Source: Chaenocephalus aceratus (Eukaryota > Chordata > Actinopteri > Perciformes > Channichthyidae). From it: a stretch of 64,000 nt of DNA. A program made the translations under genes and the position numbers. The stretch lies in contig CM043788.1 in the NCBI GenBank assembly GCA_023974075.1, forward strand, positions 27,563,980-27,627,979, in the 5' to 3' direction. Below the pieces are notes generated by a model that ran no database searches, was not told the DNA's origin, and saw nothing but the letters and a program-made list of their open reading frames with translations. Shown piece after piece: positions 12,544 through 24,692 of the stretch (its first letter is position 1; every line of letters begins with the position of its first letter).

Positions 12544-12700
12544 GTCTCACACCTCAAAATTCATTAGAAAGCTACTGTACAGCTGATTCAGAACGCTGCT
12601 GCTCGAGTCCTCACAAACACTAAAAGAGTGTCTTTACACTGGCTTCCAGTCTGTTTACAGCATTCCACTATAGTGCTTCAAATCTTTATTAGTGCGAATG
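12544..12700 (+). pseudogene. continuation of the interrupted L2 LINE
   Basis: The frame reads [16 protein letters not shown] and then SLHWLPV. This is the C-terminal part of L2 ORF2 that normally follows the SRLDYCN motif seen just before the Rex1-like insertion. A few codons between these two motifs are missing. The L2 similarity then ends, so most of the 3' end is lost. Confidence 0.85.
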
Positions 12701-12740
12701 CTGTTTACAGCATTCCACTATAGTGCTTCAAATCTTTATT
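12651..12740. repeat. 40-bp direct duplication, period 50
   Basis: The 40 bases from CTGTTTACAGCATTCCACTA occur identically at 12651-12690 and 12701-12740, separated by AGTGCGAATG. It is a recent local duplication at the broken end of the L2 fragment. Confidence 0.9.
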
Positions 12741-13763
<1,023 letters not shown>

Positions 13764-13996
13764 TAAATTCAGCCATAAATGTTCACAGTTTACAGCATTC
13801 GCACGAATTTGGAAAAATGTACACACAAATGACCTAACGACCCAGGGTCGTAACAATATCGACTGGACATGGATTCTAAAAGTACAATATACACTTCTCG
13901 CTACAAACTATCCTACAATTTAGGATTTTACAGAGAGGGTTGTTTGTGAATAAACGACCATCTGTAACGTTAGCATTCAACGGGAGCACTAGAGGG

Positions 13997-15209
13997 CAGT
14001 GTTGTAGTCAAGTCACCAATTCACAAGTCCAAGTCACTCTCGAGTCAACACTCTTCGAGTCTGAGTCCAAGTCCGAGTCACCAAGGGAGAGTCGTAGTCA
14101 AGTCCGTGTCACCCAAGGAGTGTCCGAGTCGAGTCATCATAACCTGTGTCCGAGTCCAAGTCTGAGTCACCTAAGAAGAGTCCAAGTCAAGTCCGAGTCA
14201 CACGTCTTCATGTATTAGTCTTCCTGGATATATGTGTCGAAATGTAGCTGCTCCTCTACATTGCTTTTATCCTGTCATGTTATACTAATCTGTCTATTGA
14301 AATGCTGTGATGCGAGTTGGGCTACAATTCTTGTAATAGGTGCTATACAAATATAAAGCTTATTACTAATATTAATATTATATATAAAGAAACTATTTAA
14401 AATGAGTTACCTTTTAGAGAAGTGATTATATTTGTATGCCAATATTTTCCTATGGTAAAGTTTTCGTTTTGCACTTTTATTTTGATAGTAATAAGATCGG
14501 GACTCTTATTTTGAAGGAACTTTTACTGGTTAAATCGGTTTACTGATAAAGATTTAGCCCCATAAAGCACATGGCTACTTAGCATGCAAAATGTGCTTTC
14601 GTGTTATCGGCTGAATCTTTATTTATTGATTAGATCACGTTACTCTGATGATAGTGTTCAAGACAGCCTATATGTCTGCACTCGATCCTTAGAGTAATGT
14701 GTTATGGAGCCTTCTCTTCAATATTGTTTCCACATAACGAGCATTTAGTGCTGCTCTTTTCCAATGTGGAAGCAGAATGTGTGAAAGCATACAGCACGAT
14801 GCGGGGTGTGTCTCTAGACATCTTTAGACTGGAATAGCGGGGCCCAGTATGTGAACTCGCCTCGCAGGTGCACATGCCAGGATAGAAGACATCATACTCC
14901 AGAGAAAATTTGCTCGAGTCCGAGTCCAAGTCGGAGCATCAATGTACAAGTCGAGTCCGAGTCATCGTGGCGGGAAGAATTCACGAGTCCGAGTCCAAGT
15001 CAGCGTACGCCATGATAATTCACGAGTCCGAGTCCAAGTCATCGTGTGCGAGAATTCACGAGTCCAAGTTCGAGTCGCGTCAATCAGCGCGCCAGTCCGA
15101 GTCGAGTCACGAGTCCCGAAAATCGGCACTCGTGTCCGACTCGAGTCACGAAAATCGGCACTCGTGTCCGACTCGAGTCCGAGTCCAGGACTCGAGTACT
15201 CCATCTCTG
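13997..15209. mobile_element. hAT-like element with GAGTCC/AAGTC arrays
   Basis: It is flanked by the perfect 8-bp duplication CTAGAGGG (13989-13996 and 15210-15217). The ends CAGTGTTGTAGTCAAGTC and the complement of CAGAGATGGAGTACTCGAGTC are imperfect inverted repeats of hAT type. Both subterminal regions (about 14000-14210 and 14910-15195) consist of irregular repeats of GAGTCC, GAGTCCAAGTC and close variants. The centre has no coding sequence. It is non-autonomous. The repeated word may be the binding site of the transposase, which is inference. Confidence 0.9.
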
Positions 15210-15217
15210 CTAGAGGG

Positions 15218-16209
15218 CGGACACTTTAAAACGTAATTATAAGACGTATTAAGCGCTTGAACAAACGACATATTTGGTCGTAATAAGGGCCTGAACAATC
15301 GGCCCATTTGGTCGTATGAGTTGGAGGACTTGTTGAACCATCCAGGAGTCTCAGGTCTTCTGAGCTCCTTCCCTGAAAGGCCAAGTCTTCCCTGTCAGTT
15401 TTGATGAACTTTTTAAAGCACATTATGTTTTTGGGATCTCCTATGACCAGGCCTTAAATGGCATGTACACATTTTTGTAGATCACCATCTACAACATTGA
15501 TGTAAACTGGTTGCCATGTACACTTTTAGATGTTGGTCATCCTGCTTGGTGATTGTTAGTCTTTCAAAACAATATTTTCTGTCAGTTTACTTTGACCTCT
15601 AAAGTGTTTCCCCAGCCTAAAGAGGCCTAATGAGCAAATGTACACACATTTCCACCTATGACCAATGTATTTTGTCGGTTGTTTGATGATTAGATGTTAT
15701 ATTTAACACATCAAAATCAAACAAATTTAAATAAACGCATGTTTTCAAGAATCTGATGTGTACTTTATTTCCTGAAGTGTTAATGATTCACCCCAAAATT
15801 GTTTGTTTGGTGTACATCAGCTAAACAGCACTGAAACAGTGTGAAAAATGACCATGGAGTACATTTTCTCTCTCAAAGTGTTGAATAATCAGCTCTGCAC
15901 AGTGACACTAACATACTGACTAAGAGTACATTTTAACTCTCCGAGGGTTCAAGGTTTACACTGCACGTGTTGGAAAGCACTCAAACAGTGTCAAAAAAGT
16001 TATAGTGTATATTTTGACTCCCAGTGTTCAAATCTAACTCTTTATTTGGAGTTTATATTTTACACTTTTGACAGTGTTCAGAGAACACCAAACTCTTGGA
16101 CCTATATACACCCCGAGACTGGTGTTAAATGTACTCTTATAGAGTACAATGTACACTGTGGTTTTTGCTGTGTGGGACAGGTGTGCTTTCTGTTACAAGA
16201 GTCAGAACT
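15218..16209. other. no gene; repeat-like AGTGTT-rich stretch
   Basis: The first part has two TTTGGTCGTA motifs (15271 and 15308). From about 15770 to 16180 the words AGTGTT, AACACT and TGTAC(A/T)TTT recur in both orientations, as in an old palindromic repeat. I cannot fix ends or class. Confidence 0.35.
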
Positions 16210-16548
16210 AAACATGGAGAAGCAACGTTTAGATTTATGCCCCGACCATCTGAAACAAACTCCCTGAATCCTGCAGGTCCACTGCACTTTTAAATCAAGA
16301 CTACAAACGTATCTTTTTGACGCTGCATTTGAGTGAGTTGTTCATATTCACACTGCAGTATGGCTTTTATTCATGTACTTTATAACTGTTGTGTTTATTT
16401 TATTATCTTTGCTTTTTAAATGTCTGTTTTTAAATGCCATTTTATAATGTGCTTCTACTGTATTACAAATATATTTTATTTTGTAAAGCAGTTTGGGTTG
16501 CCTTGTGCTGAAAGGTGCTATATAAATAAACTTGCCTTGCCTTCATGC
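16210..16548 (+). pseudogene. 3' end of an L2/CR1-type LINE
   Basis: A short frame reads NKLPESCRSTALLNQDYK, matching the final residues of L2-type ORF2 (usual pattern LPE..RS...L..FK..LK). It is followed by an AT-rich 3' untranslated region. The end is the typical GGTGCTATATAAATAAACTTG with CTTGC repeats. It is a short 5'-truncated copy; the left boundary is approximate. Confidence 0.75.
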
Positions 16549-17199
16549 CATTGAAACTGGTCAAATGTTTCCGTGTCAGATTGACCTATTATATCATATC
16601 AATTATAGTTATACTTTTTTTGTAGTTTAATATACAGTAGTAGGCAATTAGTCTTAGTGTTTTATGAAGTTTGACAAAAAGAAAATGCACAATAAGGCTA
16701 TTCGGTTGTGATGTTCATCGCTGTATTTTATAATAGTTCACTTTTTGGACTGATGTTTATATTCAGGCCATACAATGAGTGAGGGAGAGATATGGGCTTT
16801 GTCCACTAGGCTGTTATACTGCAACAGTTAGGATGCACAGATAATGGACCATTTGTGCATTAGAGAGCTGATAAATGAATGATGGCCTACCAACTTAATC
16901 CAGCTTCAGCCTTATCCCTCCTAAATATTTCCTCACAGTAAGAAGGAGGTTGACAATTATGTTTACTCCCTCTTGTCTTTGTTTCCTCGTTCCCCTGATG
17001 AAGTCCAACAAATCACGTTAACTCTTGACAGTTTTTCAGTGCTGCAGACTTGCTCCCATTTCCATGTACACCATGTTATGGTGGAGTAGCATGCTAACAT
17101 TTGCTCATTAAAGTATTGGACATAGGAAAATTATAGTATAGGATAAACAGACAATTTAACAACAATATTAGTTCAAACCGGAGAGACGTGATGTAAGGA
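16549..17199. other. no recognisable feature
   Basis: AT-rich sequence without clear coding, TIR or SINE signals. Confidence 0.4.
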
Positions 17200-17620
17200 A
17201 TACATATTTATTGTTACACGTCACATGAATGAAATAATTTCCATGATAATACAAAAGGAGAATGGAATGGTGTTTGGCGATTAGGCCCCGGTTTGCAGGA
17301 TAATCATTCAGGAGGGAAAGAACCGCTCCGATGAAATCCCCAAAACCAGTGAAGTATGAAATACTGAGATGAACTGAGTTTCTTACCTTGTAGGGTGACT
17401 GTGGTGATCTGGGGATGAAATAATAGATTAACACATGTATGCGGCAGGAGGCCGGAATCATTGCCGGAGCTTACGGGTCATGCTGAGACTCTGACGGCCG
17501 AAATCAGTGCCGGTCTTATCTGAAAACGACCGGAGGGTCGCCTGCCTGGCTAGCAGGGCTTGACTACGCCGCCCGAAGGTCGAACGTCCTGCCAAAGCAG
17601 GGATCTTGTTTTTTTAACAG

Positions 17621-17780
17621 AGACCGAAGTCTACGGTGACCCACAGTCCATGAGACCGAAGTCTACGGGGACCAACAGTCCACGAGACCGAAGTCTACGC
17701 CGACCCACAGTCCACAAGACCGAAGTCTACGGGGACCTGCAGTCCACAAGACCAAAGTCTACGGGGACACGCGGTCCACA
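17621..17780. repeat. 32-bp tandem repeat, five copies
   Basis: AGACCGAAGTCTACGGGGAC starts at 17621, 17653, 17685, 17717 and 17749, an exact period of 32. Each unit ends with a CACAGTCCAC-like half and differs from its neighbours by a few bases. It lies just beyond the tyrosine recombinase of the DIRS/Ngaro-like element. Confidence 0.95.
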
Positions 17781-17997
17781 ACCTGACGTCGCAGGGTATA
17801 CATTTTACAAAGACACATTTGAGCACGGGCCTGGGAATAGATACCTGCGTGCAGGAGAATGTAGCCTGTGACATGTAGATGCAGCGTGAGACGAGACATT
17901 ATTCCCTGTGGGCGGGGGCCCGCAGACTAGGACAGGAATGCAGTTTGAAATCGGATACCATAATGAGACATGTATACGTGTTATGAACCACCACCAG

Positions 17998-18237
17998 TTA
18001 GGGTCTGAGAGATCTTTGGGAAGCCAGTACGGCGCTGATGTCCGGGCGAATGTAGGTTGTGAAGGCGGACCACCGTCCTAGTTGTTGTACGGATGAGGTA
18101 GAGAGACCTTGATTAGCAGCAGAGGTGGCTGCACCTATCCTGAAGGAATGTCCCGAGTATGATATAGGTGATAGGCCGGATTTAATGAGAACTTGCTTGA
18201 GGTAGAAATTGACGGGGGCCATGACCCTGCGAACCAC
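17998..18237 (-). pseudogene. tyrosine recombinase, C-terminal part (DIRS/Ngaro-like)
   Basis: The translation contains YSGHSFRIGAATSAA, LGRWS and TTYIRP. These supply the HxxR pair, the GRW motif and the tyrosine nucleophile of the tyrosine-recombinase family, in the right order and spacing. In DIRS-type elements this enzyme integrates a circular DNA intermediate in place of an integrase. The N-terminal half with the first catalytic arginine is missing. The frame abuts the RNase H start directly, so an internal deletion has joined the two. The copy cannot be active. Confidence 0.85.
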
Positions 18238-19343
18238 TCTCCCTGGAAGAAACCCCCAAAACCCACGGATGGGGCGGCATCCGTGAAGAACCTCATTGAG
18301 TCAGAGGAACACACGAGGTCATCGTAAAAGAAAGTAACTCCGTTCCAGTGGGCGAGCAGGAGGGACCAGAAACGTAGGTCTGAGCAGCAGCCTTCGTCTA
18401 AGAAAACGCAGTCATGGAGGTTGTTGACCGCCGATGCTGCGTCCAGGAGGCGGGAGATGAACGAGCGCCCCTGGGGGATGACGTGCATGGCGAAGTTGAG
18501 GTGTCCGAGAAGGGAGAGCAACTGTTGTTTTGTGACAACTTGTTGCTCGCAGTATGACTTGGTGATGTCCCGGATGCGCTGCAATTTGTCGGAGGGGAGA
18601 GACGCCTTCATGTCTATGGAGTCGAGGATGATGCCTAAGAACTCTAAGCGTGTGTCGGGACCTAACGTTTTCTCTTTGGAGAGAGGGACACCTAACTCCT
18701 GAAAGCAATGTTTAAGCTTGGCCAGTGAGATCCCTGAGCTGTCCTGTGGCGGGTCTATGGGGAGGAAGTCGTCCGGTAGGTGAAGGACGGAGGGGATTGT
18801 GACGATGTTCAGCAGGATCCAGCAGAGCGCTTCCGAGAAGGAATTGAAGATGCAGGGGCTGCTTCTGCACCCGAAGGTCAGGCGAACGGCGAAATAGAGT
18901 TTGGACTCCCACTTAATACCGAACAAATTCCACTGAGATGGATGAATGGGGATGATTTTGAAGGCATCGGTAATGTCCGCTTTGGAGAGCCAAGCTCTGT
19001 GCCCTGTGAATTTGATCATCTTTATTGCATTATCCACTGAGGCATAGTGAAGGGAAAACTGATCTGGAGGGATAATACTATTGAAGCTGCAGAATGGGCC
19101 GGAGCGGGGAGCGGGCAGATCAAAAATCAGCCTTTTTTTTTTCAGTGTATTTGCGTCTGGCTATTCCGATGGGATTTGAACGGAACACTGAGAAGGGGGA
19201 GGAGCTAAAAGCACCGATTATATATCCTTTGAGAAGTTCTTTGTCGATGAGCTGGGAAACTATGTTGGGTTCTTTAGCGGCTAACTGTAAGTTTCTTGCT
19301 ACAAAAGTCACTGTGGGAGATGAGAGGACCCCTACCCTGAAGC
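18238..19343 (-). pseudogene. DIRS/Ngaro-like reverse transcriptase with RNase H start
   Basis: On the minus strand the frame runs from VTFVARNLQLAA through PFSVFRSNPIGI. After a shift in an A run near 19135 it continues with LIFDLPAP, WLSKADITDAFKIIPI, FAVRLTFGCRSSP and the catalytic region HLPDDFL (normally YLDDFL). FFTDAAPSVGFGGFF is the first RNase H block. The polypeptide then passes straight into recombinase sequence at about 18237, so most of RNase H and the recombinase N-terminus are deleted. The 5' end is cut by hAT-1 at 19344; the missing start lies at 27579-27679. Confidence 0.85.
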
Positions 19344-21639
19344 CTTGGGAGCAGGGCTCGAGCTTAAGGACGTCCCGTCGTCGAAAAAATGTCGGGGAGG
19401 ATAAAAAAAAAATTTGGGACGAATTTGGGACGAGAGTTAAAATAAAAATACCCTGCTAACTCTACTACAAACGGTGATGAAAATGAAACCGACTGCACAT
19501 TTTGTGTAGCACACAGTTATTAAACCTCCTTGTCAACATAAACACACACGCACAAAACATTTAGAAACCCACGAAATACACACACATGCAGAACATTTGC
19601 GGGCCCAGCTATGTACTGAGTGTGTGTATTTCGCGGGTTGAGTGATGTACAATGGCATCCCGTGGAGGAATTCTGAAATGTTTTACCGTTACATCACAAA
19701 ACGCTAGGGATGCACGACATTGGGTTTTTGAAACCGATACCGATAACTTCCTGCTTCTCAAGACCGATACCGATACCCGATAATAAAAAAAGATTTATGG
19801 CACTAATTATTTTAACGCGATTAACGCATGTGTATTTTTTTTCCTTGGCCGCCCCGTAGTTTCAGAGCGCATCGAGTTTAAAATACCATCTACAAGCTGA
19901 TGCTGACAGCCCCGCTCCTGCCGCCCGCTTGTGGCAGACCACACTTCCACGCTCACCGGCAGGCACCGACTTGCCATCTGGAGGACCGGGAGGGTGTGTG
20001 TATGTGTGGCCCGAGCGAGCGAGCGAGCGAGAGAGAGACCTTACGTGCATTGTTGTTGTTAGCATCTGGTGCTAGCTAGCTGCGCTAACGGATATACAGA
20101 TGTAGCGCTTCGTTTCAGACGCCTACCCGGACGGGTCCGTGATCTGCACGGGGTGGGCCCCTGCTGAAAAGGAAAACCCCCCCGCAGGACTTGAAACGCC
20201 CCCTTGATAAATACATTTAATTATAATGAAACCAGCAGCAATGGATCATGGATCCACCAGGGGGAGCCGTGAAAAGCTGCCACCCTGGAACTCATGTGAA
20301 ATAAACAGCTGATCTACAGGGATCTGATATAGCGGATATTTGTTAAGATCCATATGTCACGGATAGGATCATATTATGTGCTAAGTAAGAGACATGTAAT
20401 CATTTACTAAACATCACCATGTTTTTATTTAACAAAATAATGTTTAATTCACGTTGGCGTAAGTACAAAACCATTGCTATGTTTTTAGATCAGGAAATGC
20501 ATCCAGGGTCAAACAAACGATGTTCGATCGTGATCCTCGCGATCATTTAATGTATCATATGTTCGCGAGTTGAAATGAATGCACTCAATTTAATCCACGT
20601 GAGTTTACAACAACGACAATAATCGCTTTGTTTTTATATCACATCCGACGGAGGAAAATGCAGCAGCTCTTTACCGATCATCCTAATCCCACGGACAAAC
20701 AATAATATGTACAGTGCTAATAGTTTACTGTATTATTAGTGTCTAATATTACTGCTATAATAATCACACATTGAGTTGTTGAAATCAGACCGTCGTTTTT
20801 TTTAAACGCTCTGAATGAAACGGCAGCTCTCTGGTGATCAGCTGTGTGTTTACACAATAAAATATGCATAGTAATTTAATACCTTCCAACACACATTGTA
20901 AGAACAGTTCTGTTTCATATGAGTGTTGAGAGCCGTATCCACAAATCTACTAATTTTGCCCTCAGTGCACCAGATTGATGCATTTAACTTCAATTTAAAT
21001 AAAAACATCTTCTGTTGTAACAACAATAACATTATAAATAGTAACATAGCATGGTATTGCACATGTACTGTAGCTTTGAGTGTTACTGGCCTGAGATTTT
21101 TTTATTACATGAATGAAGGTGACTGAGGCTTTTTAATATAGACTTTTCAGTGTCCCACATTTTGCACAGGACTGTCCCACATTAGGAAAACAGATTGTCT
21201 GAGACAACTTGGCACTAAGAGTACTAATATGTCTACCATTTCTTTTATGAGTTTAATATCTGCATGTTCTCTTTTGGTTTGATTAGGACACATCCTGGGG
21301 ATTTCAGAATGTTACTGGATTTTGATTTATTGTATCGGCTTCATGTCGCAATATATTCCCGAAGTCTGAAATGCAAAAATGTTCCACATTAGGGCAATTC
21401 ACCCTACATTTAATCATTTTGTTTATTTTTAACGAAATAAATGTGGTTTAATCCATCATGAAATTAATGTAGGCTATTTACTTAGTACATATCTGACATT
21501 AACGATTAACACACTGTGCATACTGCTCACAGGCTGATATCTAGTGTATTCATACCCCTCACTGTTTATTCATCATTCAATTCATTATATATTTTATTCT
21601 GTAGATTGTGAACATTACTTTTCACTTTACTGCTTGTTG

Positions 21640-21715
21640 CACCTGGTTAGAAGCTAAACTGCATTTCGTTGTCTCAGTACCTGTAATCTGTGCAATAACA
21701 ATAAAGTTGAATCTA
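21640..21715 (+). repeat. LINE 3' tail
   Basis: CTGCATTTCGTTGTCTCAGT and CAATAACAATAAAGTTGAAT followed by TCTAATCT are typical of the 3' ends of short teleost LINE copies. No coding part remains. A similar but weaker tail (CCATTTCCCCTCGGGGACTAAT) lies near 21945-21967. Confidence 0.6.
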
Positions 21716-22442
21716 ATCTTGAGCAGGAACTAATGTAGGCTATTTACTTAGTAGGCCTACATATCTGACATGAACGATTAAACACGTTTGTGCATTCTTT
21801 ATGAATGCAAACCGAGTCATTTAGTTTATTTTTAACAAAATAAATGTGATTTAATCCACATAATTTACTGTGTTAATTGTTTACTTAGTATTGTTTAACT
21901 TGAATGTTCTTCACTTTTTAAATGCCTCTGTGATGTGCTGCTACCCATTTCCCCTCGGGGACTAATACACGAGTACTATGACATTAACGATTGAACACAT
22001 TTGTGCATTCTTTATGAATGCAAACCGAGTCAAGCCGACTCTAATAAACGAATACTATATATTGAACGTCTATTGAATGGCCTTTGTATGTATACAGTAC
22101 AGTATAGCCCAACCATTTACACCTTCCTTTTTTCCCGTCAAGAGTTTGAATTGGAGAAAGTTAATCGGTGGTGCTTTTATAGCCTATTGCATAATAACTG
22201 TGTGATTTATATTGCTTTTCAAATGCACATGGCCACCCATTTACACGGCTCTTCCCGTCAAGAATATGAATAGAACTTAGTTAGATCACTTTACATTTCT
22301 GCGAATGAATTTTTAATCACACACGTCTCCCCATCCCGAAAATAATAAAGAAAATAAAAAGAGGAAACAATTTTCAAGTTCAGTTTTCACCATTTTATTT
22401 AAAATAACTGACATACAGTAACAGACACATGCTGTAGGCCTA

Positions 22443-22775
22443 TCTGCTGCGGAAACCAGGACGAGCGATTTCGGGATCTGTTTTTCTGGGGCTCCTCAGT
22501 TTCTCGTTTACCCGGCTCCTGATCTTATGCCACTGGTCAATGTTCAGATTTTGGGAACCGATTGGAAACATAAGACTCAACCTGTTGCTTCACATTGAGG
22601 GGAAGAGGCATTTTCCCATTGGTCCCAGTCCAGTTGGTTATTTTCACCATTCTCCTATATGTTACAAATGGCGTTATGGCCATGAACATATTAGCAGCAT
22701 AGATCTCAGGGCGATGCTGTCCCTTAAAAAAGCTGTCCTGGTAAAAACTTTCCTCTCGTTCTGAGGAAACAGCCC
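22443..22775 (-). pseudogene. unrecognised coding remnant in the TA-flanked element
   Basis: Two overlapping minus-strand frames look protein-coding. The first includes FYQDSFFKGQHRPEIYAANM, VTYRRMVKITNWT and VESYVSNRFPKSEH before a stop at 22537-22539. A shifted frame carries on as IDQWHKIRSRVNEKLR to a stop near 22443. The aromatic/basic pattern (W..IR.RVNEKLR) recalls helix-turn-helix DNA-binding segments. I cannot name the family. It could be part of the transposase or an accessory gene of the 4.9-kb element, disabled by a frameshift. Confidence 0.4.
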
Positions 22776-23640
22776 TGGTGGGTTCATAACGTTCTCCAGC
22801 CCCAGCCCCAACCCCCCCATGTGTCCTATGTATGTTGGGGACCCTTTGTTTAAAACTAATTGGCCATCGGAATGTGTGGAGTCACATTCCACAGCTCTCC
22901 CCCCTCCTGTGATCCCCCGCACACAGAGAGAGAGGGAGAAAAACTAAATATACATGACATACTTTAGATTTCGCATGAGAGCAAAATGAGAATATATGTG
23001 TGTAAGAGTGAAAATATGCTGCATTTTGAATGTCCGATAGTCCACCATTTCCACTGGAAATATCAAACATTTAATAAAAGTGAAAAACAATGAACAAGAC
23101 TTAACGTATTCATCATAATTAATTATATTTATTTCGTTTGGATGTAGGTGATCTTCTACTATATGAACATTTTGGACCCAAAATCACAACAAAAACGTAA
23201 AAACAGATTTTGAAAATGATTTTATTTTTCACAACACAAACATACACAACGAAACCATTTAAAAGCTGGAAATATATTCATGGGATGTGACTATGATAAT
23301 GTGAAAGTTTGATTGAGGTAGCATGGGATTTCATTCTGATAAGGCAAAAGTGTTATTATAAATATAATACAAATATATATATATATATATATATACACAC
23401 ATTATGTACAAAAATCTGTTTTTTCTGTCTTTATCTGTGCCACGCTTCAAAGCGGTTTCTGTCAACTACGACACAGAGGGCAACATCACAGATTCCTCCT
23501 CCTCCATGTCAAAAAACAAGCTTAAAGCTTGACTCACGTTCAGAGTTCTCTTCATCATAGTTGAGTCTTCAAAACTCTAAATATATCTAACTATATCTAC
23601 ATTTTCAATGTTTGTTTGTCACTTTACTTCAATCGCAGTC

Positions 23641-23765
23641 TCCCGCAGCCTCTCTTCGTCTCCCGCGGCCTGTCTTCGTATATCTTCGTCTCTCTCCATT
23701 TCCCGCCGTCTCTCTTCGGTTCCCGCCGTCCCTCTTCGTCTCTTTTCGTCTCGTTTCGTATCACT
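23641..23765. repeat. CT-rich minisatellite (TCTTCGTCTCCCGC-like)
   Basis: Irregular repeats of TCTTCGTCTC and TTCCCGCCGTC over about 125 bases. The Ser/Arg-rich frames across it are artefacts of the repeat. Confidence 0.7.
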
Positions 23766-23800
23766 CCGTTTACCTGATTACCTCACCCCTTCCTGGTAAA

Positions 23801-24237
23801 TACATCCTGTTGAGCAGAATCTACAGTTTCCAGTATTTTCCGTTTCGTAAAATGATAAAATACGGCGAAAATATTAAAATATGTGCTTCCATTATTCATA
23901 CTTCTGAAATATATCTGTATTAACTTTATATCATCGTATGTCCGTGTTTATTGGGTATTTTTGCATGAAACAAAGACTGGCATATAGTTTCGAGCCAGTA
24001 CTTTCGACAGAAATACACATACATCCTGTTGAGCAGGATCTACAGTTTCCAGTATTTTCCGTTTCGTAAAATGATCAAATATGGCGAAGATATTCAAATA
24101 TGTGCTTCCATATTTCATACTTTTGAAATGTATTAACTTTATATCACCGTATCTCCGTGTTTACTGGGTCTTTTTGCATGAATCAAAGACTGGGATATAC
24201 AGTAGTTTCAAGCCAGTACTTTCGACAGAAACACACG
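23801..24237. repeat. 219-bp tandem duplication
   Basis: TACATCCTGTTGAGCAG starts at 23801 and again at 24020. The two units then match through CAGTTTCCAGTATTTTCCG, the CGGCGAAAAT/TGGCGAAGAT variants and AGCCAGTACTTTCGACAGAA, with about 10 per cent differences and small indels. Confidence 0.9.
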
Positions 24238-24599
24238 GCAATGTTGTCCGGACTGTTGTTTTTATGCGGCACCGGCTTGAACAGGTCATGTGATCTGATC
24301 ACGCCGGCGTGACCGTCGACTCCAAAGGGTTAATATTAAATACATATAAGTATTTTTACAACTTGTATTTAGAAATACTCTGTTGTAATTATTGATGCAT
24401 ACATGTGTTCATCCATTCAATGTGGCATCTGCTATAATGGGGTTAATGTATGATATTACTTAATAATACAATACATTATAATATATGATATGATAATTAC
24501 ATTTTAGTTTTATTCATTTCTTATTTCATAGTTTCTCATTATTATTATTATTTTTTATCGCTCATCTTATTTTTGATTTTATTAATCTGTGTGAATCTG

Positions 24600-24692
24600 T
24601 GCTGTCCTGTTTTTCACTCTCACCCTGTTGCTGTTTGAACTACTGAATTTCCCCACGGGATTAATAAAAGGTCCATCTTATCTTATCTTAAT
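24600..24692 (+). repeat. LINE 3' tail (Rex1-like type)
   Basis: CCCCACGGGATTAATAAAAG followed by ATCTTATCTTATCTTA matches the build of the Rex1-like 3' end at 12505-12543 (GGGATTAATAAAGT plus tetranucleotide repeats). No coding part is present. Confidence 0.65.

Noticed and set aside
14910..15236. Ser/Glu-rich frames in the GAGTCC arrays
   Set aside because: The repeated ESESKS peptides come from the GAGTCCAAGTC word. No gene is implied.
17621..17780. CRISPR array
   Set aside because: Period 32 with near-identical whole units and no unique spacers, in a vertebrate genome. It is a tandem repeat.
23309..23923. Ser/Arg-rich frames
   Set aside because: They come from the TCTTCGTCTC minisatellite.
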